Of a stretch of DNA of 64,000 nt, positions 51,446 through 59,731 are shown piece after piece. Within the stretch, counting starts at the first letter, position 1. Every line of letters starts with the position of its first letter. The position numbers were made by a program, and so were the translations under genes. Below the pieces are notes generated by a model, which saw only the letters and a program-made list of their open reading frames with translations, searched no databases and was not told the DNA's origin. Source of the stretch: Kutzneria kofuensis (GTDB lineage: Bacteria; Actinomycetota; Actinomycetes; Mycobacteriales; Pseudonocardiaceae); NCBI RefSeq assembly GCF_014203355.1, contig NZ_JACHIR010000004.1, forward strand, positions 1 to 64,000, in the 5' to 3' direction.

Positions 51446-52351
51446 GTGCCGGACCTGTTCTCCGGCGTTCGGGTCGGAATCGACGTCGGCGGCACCAAGA
51501 CACACCTGCGCGCCGTCCGCGGCGGCCAGGTGCTGGCCGACCGCGTCGTATCGAGCGAGGGCTGGCGGCCGGCCGACGCCGCGTCGGCGGCCGCGTTCCT
51601 CACCGACCTGATCGCCACCACCCTGCCCGACGCCGCCGTGGACGCGGTCGCCGTAGGCGCCCATGGTTGCGACAGCTCGCGGGCGTGTGACGCCCTGGCC
51701 ACCGAGCTGGTGCGTCGGCTGCCCGCCGCGAAGTGCCTGGTGCGCAACGATGCCGAGCTGCTGGTGCCGGCATGCGGCCTGGCGGCCGGAGTGGGCGTGG
51801 TGGCCGGCACCGGCTCGGTGGCCGTCGCCCGCGACCGCCGGGGCGAGCCGGTTTTCATGGGCGGCTGGGGTTGGCTGATCGGCGACGAGGGCAGCGCGCC
51901 GGGGCTCCTCCGGGAGGCGGTGCGGGCCAGCATGGCCGCCCGGGACCGGGGTGAGCCGCCGGATCTCCTCGCGACCGCGCTGATGGGCTCCTACGGCGTG
52001 GGCGAAGTGGCCGATCTGCCGGAGGCGATGGCCGGCGAGGCCGGGGCCGCCAGCTGGGGCCGCCGCGCCGAGCTGGTGTTCGAAGCCCTGCACGGAGGTT
52101 CCGCGCTCGCCCGTGCCGTAGTCGACGACGCGGCCGACGCGCTTGCCTCGCTCGTCACCGGCATGGCCGGCCGGGACGTCGACGTGGACGACGTCGTGGT
52201 GGCCGGCGGGGTGATCCTCAACCAGCCCAGCCTGTTCGACGCCTTCGCCCGCAAGCTGGCGGCGGTCGCCCCGGTGAGCACCGTGCACCGGTTGACGGTC
52301 GATCCGGTCGTCGGCGCGGTGCGGCTGGCCGAGTGTCTGGTGGCGAGCTGA
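51446..52351 (+). CDS. BadF/BadG-family sugar kinase (N-acetylglucosamine-kinase-like)
   Basis: 301 residues from the GTG at 51446 (AAAGGAA upstream). The ASKHA ATPase fold shows phosphate-1 motif GIDVGGTKTHLRAV, RNDAELLVPACGL with the likely catalytic Asp, phosphate-2 motif VAGTGSVAVARD, GGWGWLIGDEGSAPGLLREAV and the adenosine motif VVVAGGVILN. Eukaryotic-type N-acetylglucosamine kinases share this layout. It phosphorylates a hexose or amino sugar, but which one is not shown. The Gfo/Idh/MocA gene follows after 1 bp, the start of a four-gene operon with overlapping ends. Confidence 0.88.
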   Translation: MPDLFSGVRVGIDVGGTKTHLRAVRGGQVLADRVVSSEGWRPADAASAAAFLTDLIATTLPDAAVDAVAVGAHGCDSSRACDALATELVRRLPAAKCLVRNDAELLVPACGLAAGVGVVAGTGSVAVARDRRGEPVFMGGWGWLIGDEGSAPGLLREAVRASMAARDRGEPPDLLATALMGSYGVGEVADLPEAMAGEAGAASWGRRAELVFEALHGGSALARAVVDDAADALASLVTGMAGRDVDVDDVVVAGGVILNQPSLFDAFARKLAAVAPVSTVHRLTVDPVVGAVRLAECLVAS

Positions 52352-52352
52352 G

Positions 52353-53495
52353 GTGGCGGATCTCGTCGTGCCCAGGGTGGCCCTGATCGGCATGCACGGC
52401 CACGGGCGGGTGCACCTGGACGGTCTACTCGACCGCGACCGGGCCGGGCGGCTGGTCCTGTGTGGGGTGGCCGACGTGCGCGAGCCCGTCGGCGCGGACG
52501 CGGACCTGGTGGCAGGCAGCGTGTTCGACACGAACGCGGTCCGCCTGCTCGAACGGGTGCGTCCCGACATCGTGGTCATCACCTCCCCCGCCCACACGCA
52601 CCTGCACCTCGCCGAACGGGCCATGCTGCTCGGAGCGCACGTCCTGCTGGAGAAGCCGCCGGTGACCAGCCTCGCCGATCACGACCGCCTGCTGGCCGTC
52701 GCCGAGCGGACGCGCCGGCACTGCCAGGTGGGATTTCAGGCATTCGGCTCCGCGGTGGTGCGGGAGTTGTTGCGCCGCAACCAATCCGGCGAGTTCGGCG
52801 AGTTGAGTCGGGTGAGCGTCGTCGGCTGCTGGAGTCGGGACACGGACTACTACACCCGTTCGGACTGGGCGGGCCGCCGCACGGTCGCCGGTGTCGTGGT
52901 GGCCGACGGCGCGCTCATCAACCCGTTCGCTCACGGCGTCGCACTCGCGCTGCGCCTGGCCGCACCACAATCGAACGGGTCGGTGCGGGTGCGCGCGGAG
53001 GCGTACCACGCCTATCCGATCGAAGGTGACGACACGATCAGCGCGCGGATCGAGCCGGACGGCGCAGCGCCGGTCACCGCGGCTGTGACGTTGTGTGCCG
53101 AGCGCGAGTTCGAGCCGTACGTGCGGGTGTTCGGCGCTGAGGGCCAGGCGACCGTGTGGTACACCGAGGACCGCGCGCGGATCGAGGTCGGCGGTCGTGT
53201 CGAGGAGCTGGCGGGCGATCGGGTCGCGCTGATCGACGATCTGATCGCGAACCTGTCCGAGGACCCGGCCGGCGACGTGTTGTGCAGCCCGCTGCGCGAC
53301 ACCCGATCGTTCACCGCCGTGCTGGCCGCGATCGTCGCCGGCCCCGCTGTCAAGCCCATACCGGCGCGCCATCTCCGGATCACCCCTACGCGGCGCACCA
53401 TTCCCGGCATCGAAGACGCCGTGGTGGCGGCCGGCGAACGTGGCGTGCCGTTCTCCGAACTGGACCTGCCCTGGGCGACCGAGGAGTGCCCATGA
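52353..53495 (+). CDS. Gfo/Idh/MocA-family NAD(P)-dependent oxidoreductase
   Basis: 380 residues from a GTG right after the kinase stop. The N-terminal Rossmann domain starts RVALIGMHGHGRVHL, an unusual variant of GxGxxG. IVVITSPAHTHLHLAERAMLLGAHVLLEKPPVTS contains the family EKP motif with the catalytic Lys. The C-terminal alpha/beta domain has DGALINPFAHGVALAL, where the His is in the usual catalytic position. The family oxidises or epimerises sugars and inositols. It overlaps the next gene by four bases (ATGA), so it works with the uncharacterised 665-residue protein. Confidence 0.88.
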   Translation: MADLVVPRVALIGMHGHGRVHLDGLLDRDRAGRLVLCGVADVREPVGADADLVAGSVFDTNAVRLLERVRPDIVVITSPAHTHLHLAERAMLLGAHVLLEKPPVTSLADHDRLLAVAERTRRHCQVGFQAFGSAVVRELLRRNQSGEFGELSRVSVVGCWSRDTDYYTRSDWAGRRTVAGVVVADGALINPFAHGVALALRLAAPQSNGSVRVRAEAYHAYPIEGDDTISARIEPDGAAPVTAAVTLCAEREFEPYVRVFGAEGQATVWYTEDRARIEVGGRVEELAGDRVALIDDLIANLSEDPAGDVLCSPLRDTRSFTAVLAAIVAGPAVKPIPARHLRITPTRRTIPGIEDAVVAAGERGVPFSELDLPWATEECP

Positions 53496-55489
53496 CCCCG
53501 GTGTACCTGCCGAGCCAGCACGCGAGTCTGCACGACCTGCCCGACGATCCCGACACCCTGCGCACGGTGCTGGCCGACGCCGTCACGAAGGCCATCGTCG
53601 GCCAGCGACCGGACGGCAACCTGGAAGACCCGTCGGCCGATGACGACATCGGCGACATGACCCTCGGCGTCGTGTCGCTGTTCTGCCTGGCCTGGCACCG
53701 GGACGACCGCCGGGACGCCGAACTGGTGGGCGCCGCCCGTCGCGGTGTCGACTTCTTCCTGGCCCACCGGGTGTTCCGCACCGACAACCCGGGGGAGCCG
53801 TTCCTGCGGGTGCGGGACAGCGGCCTGCCCTACGTCCGCTATCTGCCCGCCGCCGGGGAACATCCGTTCGGCGACTGGCCGAGCACCGTGTGGGCCCTGC
53901 TGCACGCCGTCAACGTGCTCGATCTCGGGCGGGCACTGCTGACCGACCAGCAGTACGCCGAGCTGACCGAAGTGGCGGTCGGATTCTGGCGGTGGCTGAC
54001 CGAGGCGAGCCTGTTCAATCCGCAGCAGACCGCCAACCAGGCCATCGGCGCGGTGGTGGGCGGGCTGACGCTCGGCCGACACCTGCGTGCACGGTCCGGC
54101 GCCCAGGACGGCGACCGGATCATTGCCGAGGCGATGTCCTGGTACGACACCGAGATCCGGTCGTCGCGGCTGGTCGACCGGGGCCTGCGGCTGCCGGCCG
54201 AGCACGGCGCCGGACACGACCAGAACTACCTTCCGATCTCGCTGACGTTCCTGGCCCGGGCGTTCCAGGTCAGCGGCGAGCAGTGCTTCCTCGACGACGG
54301 TGACGAGATCGCCCGGTATCTTCAGGGCCGACTGTCCAGCCGAGGCTTCGACTTCGGCGGGCCCCGTTACAGCGAACAGCATTGCGGCTGCGAGGGGATG
54401 CTCGGGCTGCGCCTGTTCAGCACCAGGATCGGCGCGGACATCGGCCGCTACCTCGGCGACCGAAGGGTCGCGTACTACTGCGCGACCACCGCCGGTGTCC
54501 CGAGTGGACATTTCGCCTTCGCGACGGTGTGGTTCTGGCTGGACGACCACCGGTGGCATCGCGGCGCGACGGACGCCGTCGTGCACACGCGACATTCGCT
54601 GCGTCAGGGCCGGACCTCGGTGTCGCTGACCGACCAGTTGACGCCGTACCTGATCGACGCGGGTGACACCGCCGTAATCGAGTCCATTGTGGACCATCAG
54701 CACGGCATCGGGCCACTCGTACGGTACCCGGACGGCCAGCGCGTGCTGCTCACCCGCCCGCTCGGACCGATGCGCACCCGTGAGTGCACCGGCGACCGAC
54801 TGGGGGCCAAGCTGGTGACCAAGGCGGTGGTCACCAGGGACCAAGTCATGCTTGCCGTGCAACAGCTGTTCGTGTCCGACGGCAGCGGTCTGCACGTGGT
54901 GACCGTTCTCGACCGCACGGCGCTGCCCGCCGACACCGAGGTGACGTTCCTGGCCGGACTGCCCTATGCGACCGCCGAGGGCGCTCGACAGCGCAAGATC
55001 GTCGAGGTGGTCGAACCCGGCGGAGTGCCGTTCGACCTCGGACGCCCCGACCAGGTGCTGACGACCACCGGCGCGCTGGTGGCCGGCGGCATGGCCGTCA
55101 CCGCGGGTTCCGGGCTGCGGGTGATCAATCCGCCGGCCGGCCGGGCCCACGTCAACAGCCCACAGACCATTGGACTCACCCAGGAACAGGTCGCGTTCGA
55201 CCTGACCGACGACCCGCGTGGCTACGGCAATCCGGACGCCGGCTGGCGGCGCGTCGCCCTCACCAACCTGGTGCTCGCCGACCGGATCGCGGACGCACCG
55301 GCGGACCTCGCGGTCTTCGTCGTGCGCTACGGGCCGGCCGCCGACGTGACCGAGGCTCGACCGCTCCCCTGCTCCGCTCGGCGAACAGCCGACGGAGTGC
55401 TGGTGCGGACCCGCGACTTCACCGCACTGATCGGCGACCCGGCCGGCGACGCGCAAGGCGAGCCGGTCCTGCGGGTGACCACGCCATGA
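53492..55489 (+). CDS. Uncharacterised 665-residue protein, probable alpha/alpha-toroid plus beta-sandwich carbohydrate-active enzyme
   Basis: I do not recognise a named family. Residues ~1-330 are helix-rich with regularly spaced W/H/Y residues like an (alpha/alpha) toroid (DIGDMTLGVVSLFCLAWH, FGDWPSTVWALLHAVNVL, AEHGAGHDQNYLPISLTFL, YSEQHCGCEGMLGLRLF). Residues ~350-665 are beta-rich, as in heparinase-II-like lyases and some glycoside hydrolases. Candidate catalytic residues are His/Asp/Tyr in GHDQNY and the Glu/His/Cys cluster in SEQHCGCEG. There is no signal peptide, so it acts in the cytoplasm. It overlaps both neighbours by four bases and therefore belongs to the kinase-Gfo/Idh-DUF6807 pathway. 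Confidence 0.75.
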   Translation: MTPVYLPSQHASLHDLPDDPDTLRTVLADAVTKAIVGQRPDGNLEDPSADDDIGDMTLGVVSLFCLAWHRDDRRDAELVGAARRGVDFFLAHRVFRTDNPGEPFLRVRDSGLPYVRYLPAAGEHPFGDWPSTVWALLHAVNVLDLGRALLTDQQYAELTEVAVGFWRWLTEASLFNPQQTANQAIGAVVGGLTLGRHLRARSGAQDGDRIIAEAMSWYDTEIRSSRLVDRGLRLPAEHGAGHDQNYLPISLTFLARAFQVSGEQCFLDDGDEIARYLQGRLSSRGFDFGGPRYSEQHCGCEGMLGLRLFSTRIGADIGRYLGDRRVAYYCATTAGVPSGHFAFATVWFWLDDHRWHRGATDAVVHTRHSLRQGRTSVSLTDQLTPYLIDAGDTAVIESIVDHQHGIGPLVRYPDGQRVLLTRPLGPMRTRECTGDRLGAKLVTKAVVTRDQVMLAVQQLFVSDGSGLHVVTVLDRTALPADTEVTFLAGLPYATAEGARQRKIVEVVEPGGVPFDLGRPDQVLTTTGALVAGGMAVTAGSGLRVINPPAGRAHVNSPQTIGLTQEQVAFDLTDDPRGYGNPDAGWRRVALTNLVLADRIADAPADLAVFVVRYGPAADVTEARPLPCSARRTADGVLVRTRDFTALIGDPAGDAQGEPVLRVTTP

Positions 55490-56286
55490 CCCCCGTCGTC
55501 CTGCGTGTCGGGGATTCGGCCGTGGCCGAGTACGTCATCGAGCCCCAGGTCGATCCGACCCTGGCGCCCAGGCCGTACCTGCATCCGATCCGCACCGCCG
55601 CCGGCACCGTGGTCACCGACCTGCTGCCCGCCGACCATCGCTGGCACCTGGGCGTCAGCCTGGCCGTGCCCGACGTGGCCGGCGCCAATCTGTGGGGCGG
55701 GCGCACCTATGTGCACGGGCGGGGTTACGTGGAACTGCCCGACCACGGACGCATCGAGCACCTCCGCTGGTGGGAACGGACTTCCGGTGCGCTGGGCCAC
55801 GAACTGGCCTGGAAGGGACCTCATGGCAACACATTGCTGGTCGAGCGGCGCACCGTCCGGGCCGACGCGACCGCCCGCGGCTGGCGGCTCACCATCGGCA
55901 CGCAGCTGACCAACCCGGGCGAGGCCGCCGTCGCCCTCCGCAGCCCCGCCGTCAACGGACGCGGCGACGGCGCCGGTTACGGCGGCTTCTTCTGGCGCCT
56001 GCCGCCGACCACCGATCCGGTGCTCGCGGCGGGCCCACTGCGCGATGAACGTGAGATCAACGGATCGGCCTGGCCCGAGCTCACCGTCAGCGGCACGGCC
56101 GCCGGCGGTCGATACGCGTTGACCTTCAGCGGCCTCGCCCGTGACGACCGCTGGTTCGTGCGGATGGCCGAGTACCCGGCCGTCGGGGTGGCTTTCGCAT
56201 TCGAGCGGCCCCTGGTGATCGCGCCGTCGGGGACGATCGAGCGGACCTACTCCGTCGTGGTCAGCGACGACGAGATCCCGACCTGA
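55486..56286 (+). CDS. DUF6807 (PmoA-like) family protein
   Basis: 266 residues. The conserved blocks RPYLHPIRTAAGTVVTDLLPADHRWHLGVSLAVPDVAGANLWGG, GRIEHLRW and VNGRGDGAGYGGFFWRLP fit the DUF6807 family (annotated PmoA in some databases), whose function is not established. It is often encoded with Gfo/Idh/MocA dehydrogenases in sugar loci. The many His, Trp and Asp residues in the first block suggest a sugar or metal site. No signal peptide. Its start overlaps the preceding stop (ATGA), and it is the last gene of the plus-strand operon. Confidence 0.8.
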   Translation: MTPVVLRVGDSAVAEYVIEPQVDPTLAPRPYLHPIRTAAGTVVTDLLPADHRWHLGVSLAVPDVAGANLWGGRTYVHGRGYVELPDHGRIEHLRWWERTSGALGHELAWKGPHGNTLLVERRTVRADATARGWRLTIGTQLTNPGEAAVALRSPAVNGRGDGAGYGGFFWRLPPTTDPVLAAGPLRDEREINGSAWPELTVSGTAAGGRYALTFSGLARDDRWFVRMAEYPAVGVAFAFERPLVIAPSGTIERTYSVVVSDDEIPT

Positions 56287-56328
56287 GGGTGGATGGCGTC
56301 GGCCGCCCGTTCATCCGCCTGCCACCGG

Positions 56329-57483
56329 TCACCGCGGCGATGCCTGGTCGAACATGCGGCCGGCGAAGGTGAGCAGGTACGGCAGGCTCGCGCGGGCGGT
56401 GTGCCAGGTGTGGTTGAACCCACGTTCCATGCGCACGACGACGTTCTGCCCACGGGCCTGCAAGGCCGCCGCGACACGGTTGGCGGTCGCGGCGTCGGTG
56501 GGCGCGCCCGTGCCGGCGGTGAGCATGACCGAAACCTTGTGCGGGAACGGCATCGTGGGCAGGTACTCCCGAGGAGTGTTGGCGGTGACCAGGTTCCGGT
56601 TCCCGCCGAGCAGACCTTCGTTGCCGTCCAACGTGTCGTACGGCAGGGAGATCAGCAGCGCGCCGAACTCGTCGAGGTGGTGCAGGCCGATGTTCAGCGC
56701 GGCGAACCCGCCGCCGGACATGCCGCCCAGCGCCCGGTGGTCCCGGTCGGCGCTGGTGCGGTAGCGGTGGTCTACGGTCGGCACGACCGTGCGCGCCAGG
56801 TAGGTCTCCAGCTGGGGGCCGCCCGGGACGTCGAGCCCGTCCCAGGCGCGGCTGGCGTTGCCGGCGGTGAGATCGACGCTGACGACGATCGTCGGCGAGA
56901 GGGCATGGTGCTGGTACAGCCCCCGCAACGTGCCCGGGGCATCGCCGGCGGACAGCCAGTCGTCGGGGCTGCCGTAGGGATAGCCGTGCACGAGGTAGAC
57001 GACCGGGTACCGCCGGTTGGCGTTGGCGGGAGCGTCGTAGCCCGGCGGCAGCAGGACGAACGTCCGCCCGGACGGCACGGCGTGCGCCGGGTCGGCGATG
57101 TCGATCCGGTCGACGGTCGGTGCGTTCGGGTCGGCGGGATTGCCGACGTCGGCCGAACCTCTCTCGTCCCCGCTGTCGACGGCCTCCCCGAGGGTGCGCA
57201 ACGGGCCGCCGCCACGTTCGAGGAGCATGGCCAGATCGTGCCTGGTGCGGACGTAGCCGACGTAGCTGTTCAGGCCGGTGATGCCGGCCAACAGCGACAA
57301 GCACACCACGACGGCGGTCCCGATCCGCCGGGCGCGGCGGCGTCGACGGAACCAGACCGTGGCCGCCAGGGCCACCGCGGCCAGCACGCCGAGCGTCAGC
57401 CAGATCCACGGCGACTCCAGCGGACCCACCTGCCTGGCGTGATCCGCCACGTCGTCGGGGACCGTGACGTCGGACGCGCTCAT
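56329..57483 (-). CDS. Membrane-anchored esterase (esterase D/antigen 85-like alpha/beta hydrolase)
   Basis: 384 residues from the ATG at 57483; its ribosome site is weak. Two N-terminal membrane helices (~23-43 SPWIWLTLGVLAAVALAATV and ~53-75 GTAVVVCLSLLAGITGL) flank an RRRRRARR loop, so the enzyme domain is probably outside the cell. The alpha/beta-hydrolase domain (~130-380) has YPVVYLVHGYPYGSPDDWL, the nucleophile in ALGGMSGGGFAALNIG and a C-terminal His in FNHTWHTARASLPYL. The PF00756 family includes mycolyltransferases, carboxylesterases and feruloyl esterases. Substrate unknown. It is convergent with the DUF6807 operon. Confidence 0.87.
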   Translation of the reverse strand: MSASDVTVPDDVADHARQVGPLESPWIWLTLGVLAAVALAATVWFRRRRRARRIGTAVVVCLSLLAGITGLNSYVGYVRTRHDLAMLLERGGGPLRTLGEAVDSGDERGSADVGNPADPNAPTVDRIDIADPAHAVPSGRTFVLLPPGYDAPANANRRYPVVYLVHGYPYGSPDDWLSAGDAPGTLRGLYQHHALSPTIVVSVDLTAGNASRAWDGLDVPGGPQLETYLARTVVPTVDHRYRTSADRDHRALGGMSGGGFAALNIGLHHLDEFGALLISLPYDTLDGNEGLLGGNRNLVTANTPREYLPTMPFPHKVSVMLTAGTGAPTDAATANRVAAALQARGQNVVVRMERGFNHTWHTARASLPYLLTFAGRMFDQASPR

Positions 57484-57707
57484 CGTCTGATCACCACTGG
57501 TCGTCGCCGTCCATCGGACTCCCTTCCGCCCGCCGCCCATGCTCCGCGCGGCCGGCCGCGTCGGACACCGGTTGACCGGCCTGTAACACCCGCCACCTGG
57601 CTGGTTGACGCCAGCTGGTCGACCGGTCCGGCCCTGCCGAGCCCCGGATGGAGGCTTTACGCGGTGGCGGCGAGACTGAGTCGGGTCGAGTCCGGGAGGA
57701 TGCGAGC

Positions 57708-58367
57708 ATGATTCGGGTGGTGGTCGTCGACGACGAGGAGCTGGTGCGGTCGGGGTTCCGGCTCATCCTGGAGGCGGCCGGCGACATCGAGGTGGTGGCG
57801 ACCGCGACCGGCGCGCAGGCCGTGCGCGAGGTCGGCCTGCACCAGCCCGACGTCGTGCTGCTGGACATCCGGATGCCCGATGTGGACGGGCTGACGATCC
57901 TGCGTCAGCTGCGCGGACTGCGCCGGCCGCCGGTGGTGGCCATGCTGACGACGTTCGACTCCGACGAGTACATCGCCACCGCGCTGCGCTCGGGGGCGGC
58001 CGGATTCATCCTCAAGGACACCGGTCCGGACCAGCTGGCCCAGGTCGTCCGGACGCTCGCGGCCGGCGGTGTCGTGCTCTCGCCGAAGGTCACCAGGACG
58101 GTCGTGGACGGCTACCTCGACTCCGGCGCCGGCTCGGCCGCCGCCGGCCAGGTCAGCCAGCTCACCGAGCGGGAGCGCGCGGTGCTCGTGCTGATCGCGG
58201 ACGGACTGTCCAACACCGACATCGGGGCCCGCATCCACGTCAGCGTAGGCACGGTCAAGGACCACGTCAGCGCCATCCTGACCAAGCTCGGCGTGGGCAG
58301 CCGGGTGCAGGCGGCCCTGGTCGCGCAGCGCGCCGGCCTGCTCGACTGCGACGAGCGCCGGCCGTGA
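57708..58367 (+). CDS. NarL/LuxR-type response regulator
   Basis: 219 residues. The ATG at 57708 follows GGGAGGA. The receiver domain has VVVVDDEELVRSGF, the phosphorylated Asp in DVVLLDIRMPDVDGL (~D53), and Lys in FILKDTGPDQL. The LuxR-type helix-turn-helix is LTERERAVLVLIADGLSNTDIGARIHVSVGTVKDHVSAILTKLG. It overlaps the histidine-kinase start by four bases (GTGA), so kinase and regulator form one system. The upstream 224-bp gap to the divergent esterase gene shows no clear operator; the esterase may be a target. Confidence 0.95.
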   Translation: MIRVVVVDDEELVRSGFRLILEAAGDIEVVATATGAQAVREVGLHQPDVVLLDIRMPDVDGLTILRQLRGLRRPPVVAMLTTFDSDEYIATALRSGAAGFILKDTGPDQLAQVVRTLAAGGVVLSPKVTRTVVDGYLDSGAGSAAAGQVSQLTERERAVLVLIADGLSNTDIGARIHVSVGTVKDHVSAILTKLGVGSRVQAALVAQRAGLLDCDERRP

Positions 58368-59455
58368 CCCGGTCGCGGATGCTCGGGTTGCTCGCCGAGG
58401 CGTCGCTGCTCGGCGTCGCCGCCGTCGATGCCGGCCTCAACGCCGCACCGGCGTGGGACGAGACCGCATATGCGGCGCTTGCCGTGCTGGCGCTGCTGGT
58501 CCGCCGGCGCTGGCCGGTCCCGGTGTTCCTGGCGACGCTGCCGGCACTGGCCGTGTCGGGATCGGTCATCGCCACGCTCATCGCCCTGTACACCGTCGCC
58601 ACCCGCAGCTCCAACCGCTGGCTGCTCGCCGGTTGCGGCGTGCTGGCCGCCACCGGCTACCTCTTTCCCGGCCAGGACTTCGACCTGTTCAGCATCGACG
58701 TGGTGCTCGGCGTGATCTACGCGACCATGACCGCGGCCGCGCCGATCTTCCTCGGCCAGTTCGTGCGGACCCATCGCGAGCTGACGCTGCGGCTGGCGGA
58801 CATCGAGCAGGCGCGGGAGCACGAGCGGCGGCTGGACGCCCAGGCCGTGCTGGCCAAGGAGCGCAACCAGCTCGCCCGCGAGATGCACGACGTGGTGTCG
58901 CACCAGGTCAGCCTGATCGCGGTGCAGGCGGGCGCGCTCCAGGTCAGCACCATCGATCCGACGGCCAGGACCGTGGCGGAGAACATCCGCCGGCTGTCCG
59001 TCGACACGCTCGACGAACTGCGGCACATGGTGAACCTGCTCCGGGCCGCCGGAACTCCCGCGACCGAGCTCACCCCCCAGCCGACCCTGTCCGACCTGGA
59101 GCGCCTGGTGAACGGCAGCGGGATCGAGACCCGGCTGGTCGGTGACGCCCCGGAGGGCATGGACGCGCCGGTGCAGCGCACCATCTACCGCACCATCCAG
59201 GAAGCCCTGACCAACGTCCGCAAGCATGCGCCCGGCGGTGTCGCCACGGTCGAGTTCACACGCGACGACACCGATCTCACCGTCACCGTCACGAACACGC
59301 CGCCCACCAGGCCGACGCTCACGCTGCCCAGCGCGCGGCACGGACTCGTCGGTCTCCGGGAACGCGCGGCGCTGCTCGGTGGCACCGTCCACGCGGCCCC
59401 GACGTCGAACGGCGGATTCGAACTCCAGCTGCGCCTGCCGATCGCCGACCGATAG
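58364..59455 (+). CDS. NarL/DesK-type sensor histidine kinase
   Basis: 363 residues from the GTG at 58364. About five membrane helices occupy residues 5-135 with almost no extracellular domain, so the signal is probably sensed in or at the membrane. A coiled-coil (~138-165) leads to the HisKA_3 dimerisation domain with the phosphorylated His in AREMHDVVSHQVSLIAVQAG (~H175). The HATPase domain has EALTNVRKHAPGG (N box) and ARHGLVGLRERAALLGG (G box). This is the usual DesK layout in actinomycetes. Signal unknown. Confidence 0.95.
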   Translation: MTRSRMLGLLAEASLLGVAAVDAGLNAAPAWDETAYAALAVLALLVRRRWPVPVFLATLPALAVSGSVIATLIALYTVATRSSNRWLLAGCGVLAATGYLFPGQDFDLFSIDVVLGVIYATMTAAAPIFLGQFVRTHRELTLRLADIEQAREHERRLDAQAVLAKERNQLAREMHDVVSHQVSLIAVQAGALQVSTIDPTARTVAENIRRLSVDTLDELRHMVNLLRAAGTPATELTPQPTLSDLERLVNGSGIETRLVGDAPEGMDAPVQRTIYRTIQEALTNVRKHAPGGVATVEFTRDDTDLTVTVTNTPPTRPTLTLPSARHGLVGLRERAALLGGTVHAAPTSNGGFELQLRLPIADR

Positions 59456-59731
59456 TCGATCTTCCACCGGCCCACCACGAAGCCGCTTCGGGGCGACGCC
59501 CCGGCTCCCGGCGGCACACCGATGCCGACGTTTCCGCTGGTCAAGCCCGCGCCGCCCCGTTCCCGTCCCGCCTGTTGACCGGCTTCGCAGCCGGCTGAGG
59601 CCGTGGGCGCAGGGCCGGCCGTTCCCCGGAGCGGGCGGCCCTGCCCCGTGTTCGCCACACTGTGTCAGCCGGGACGAACGCAGCGTCCATGGTGGTGGTC
59701 TTCGCGTGGCTCACCCGCGGCTCGCCGCTGT

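Noticed and set aside
59489-59503. CGGGGCG-A-CGCCCCG hairpin after the histidine kinase
   Set aside because: A loop of one base is too tight for a real terminator; it may be chance in GC-rich DNA.
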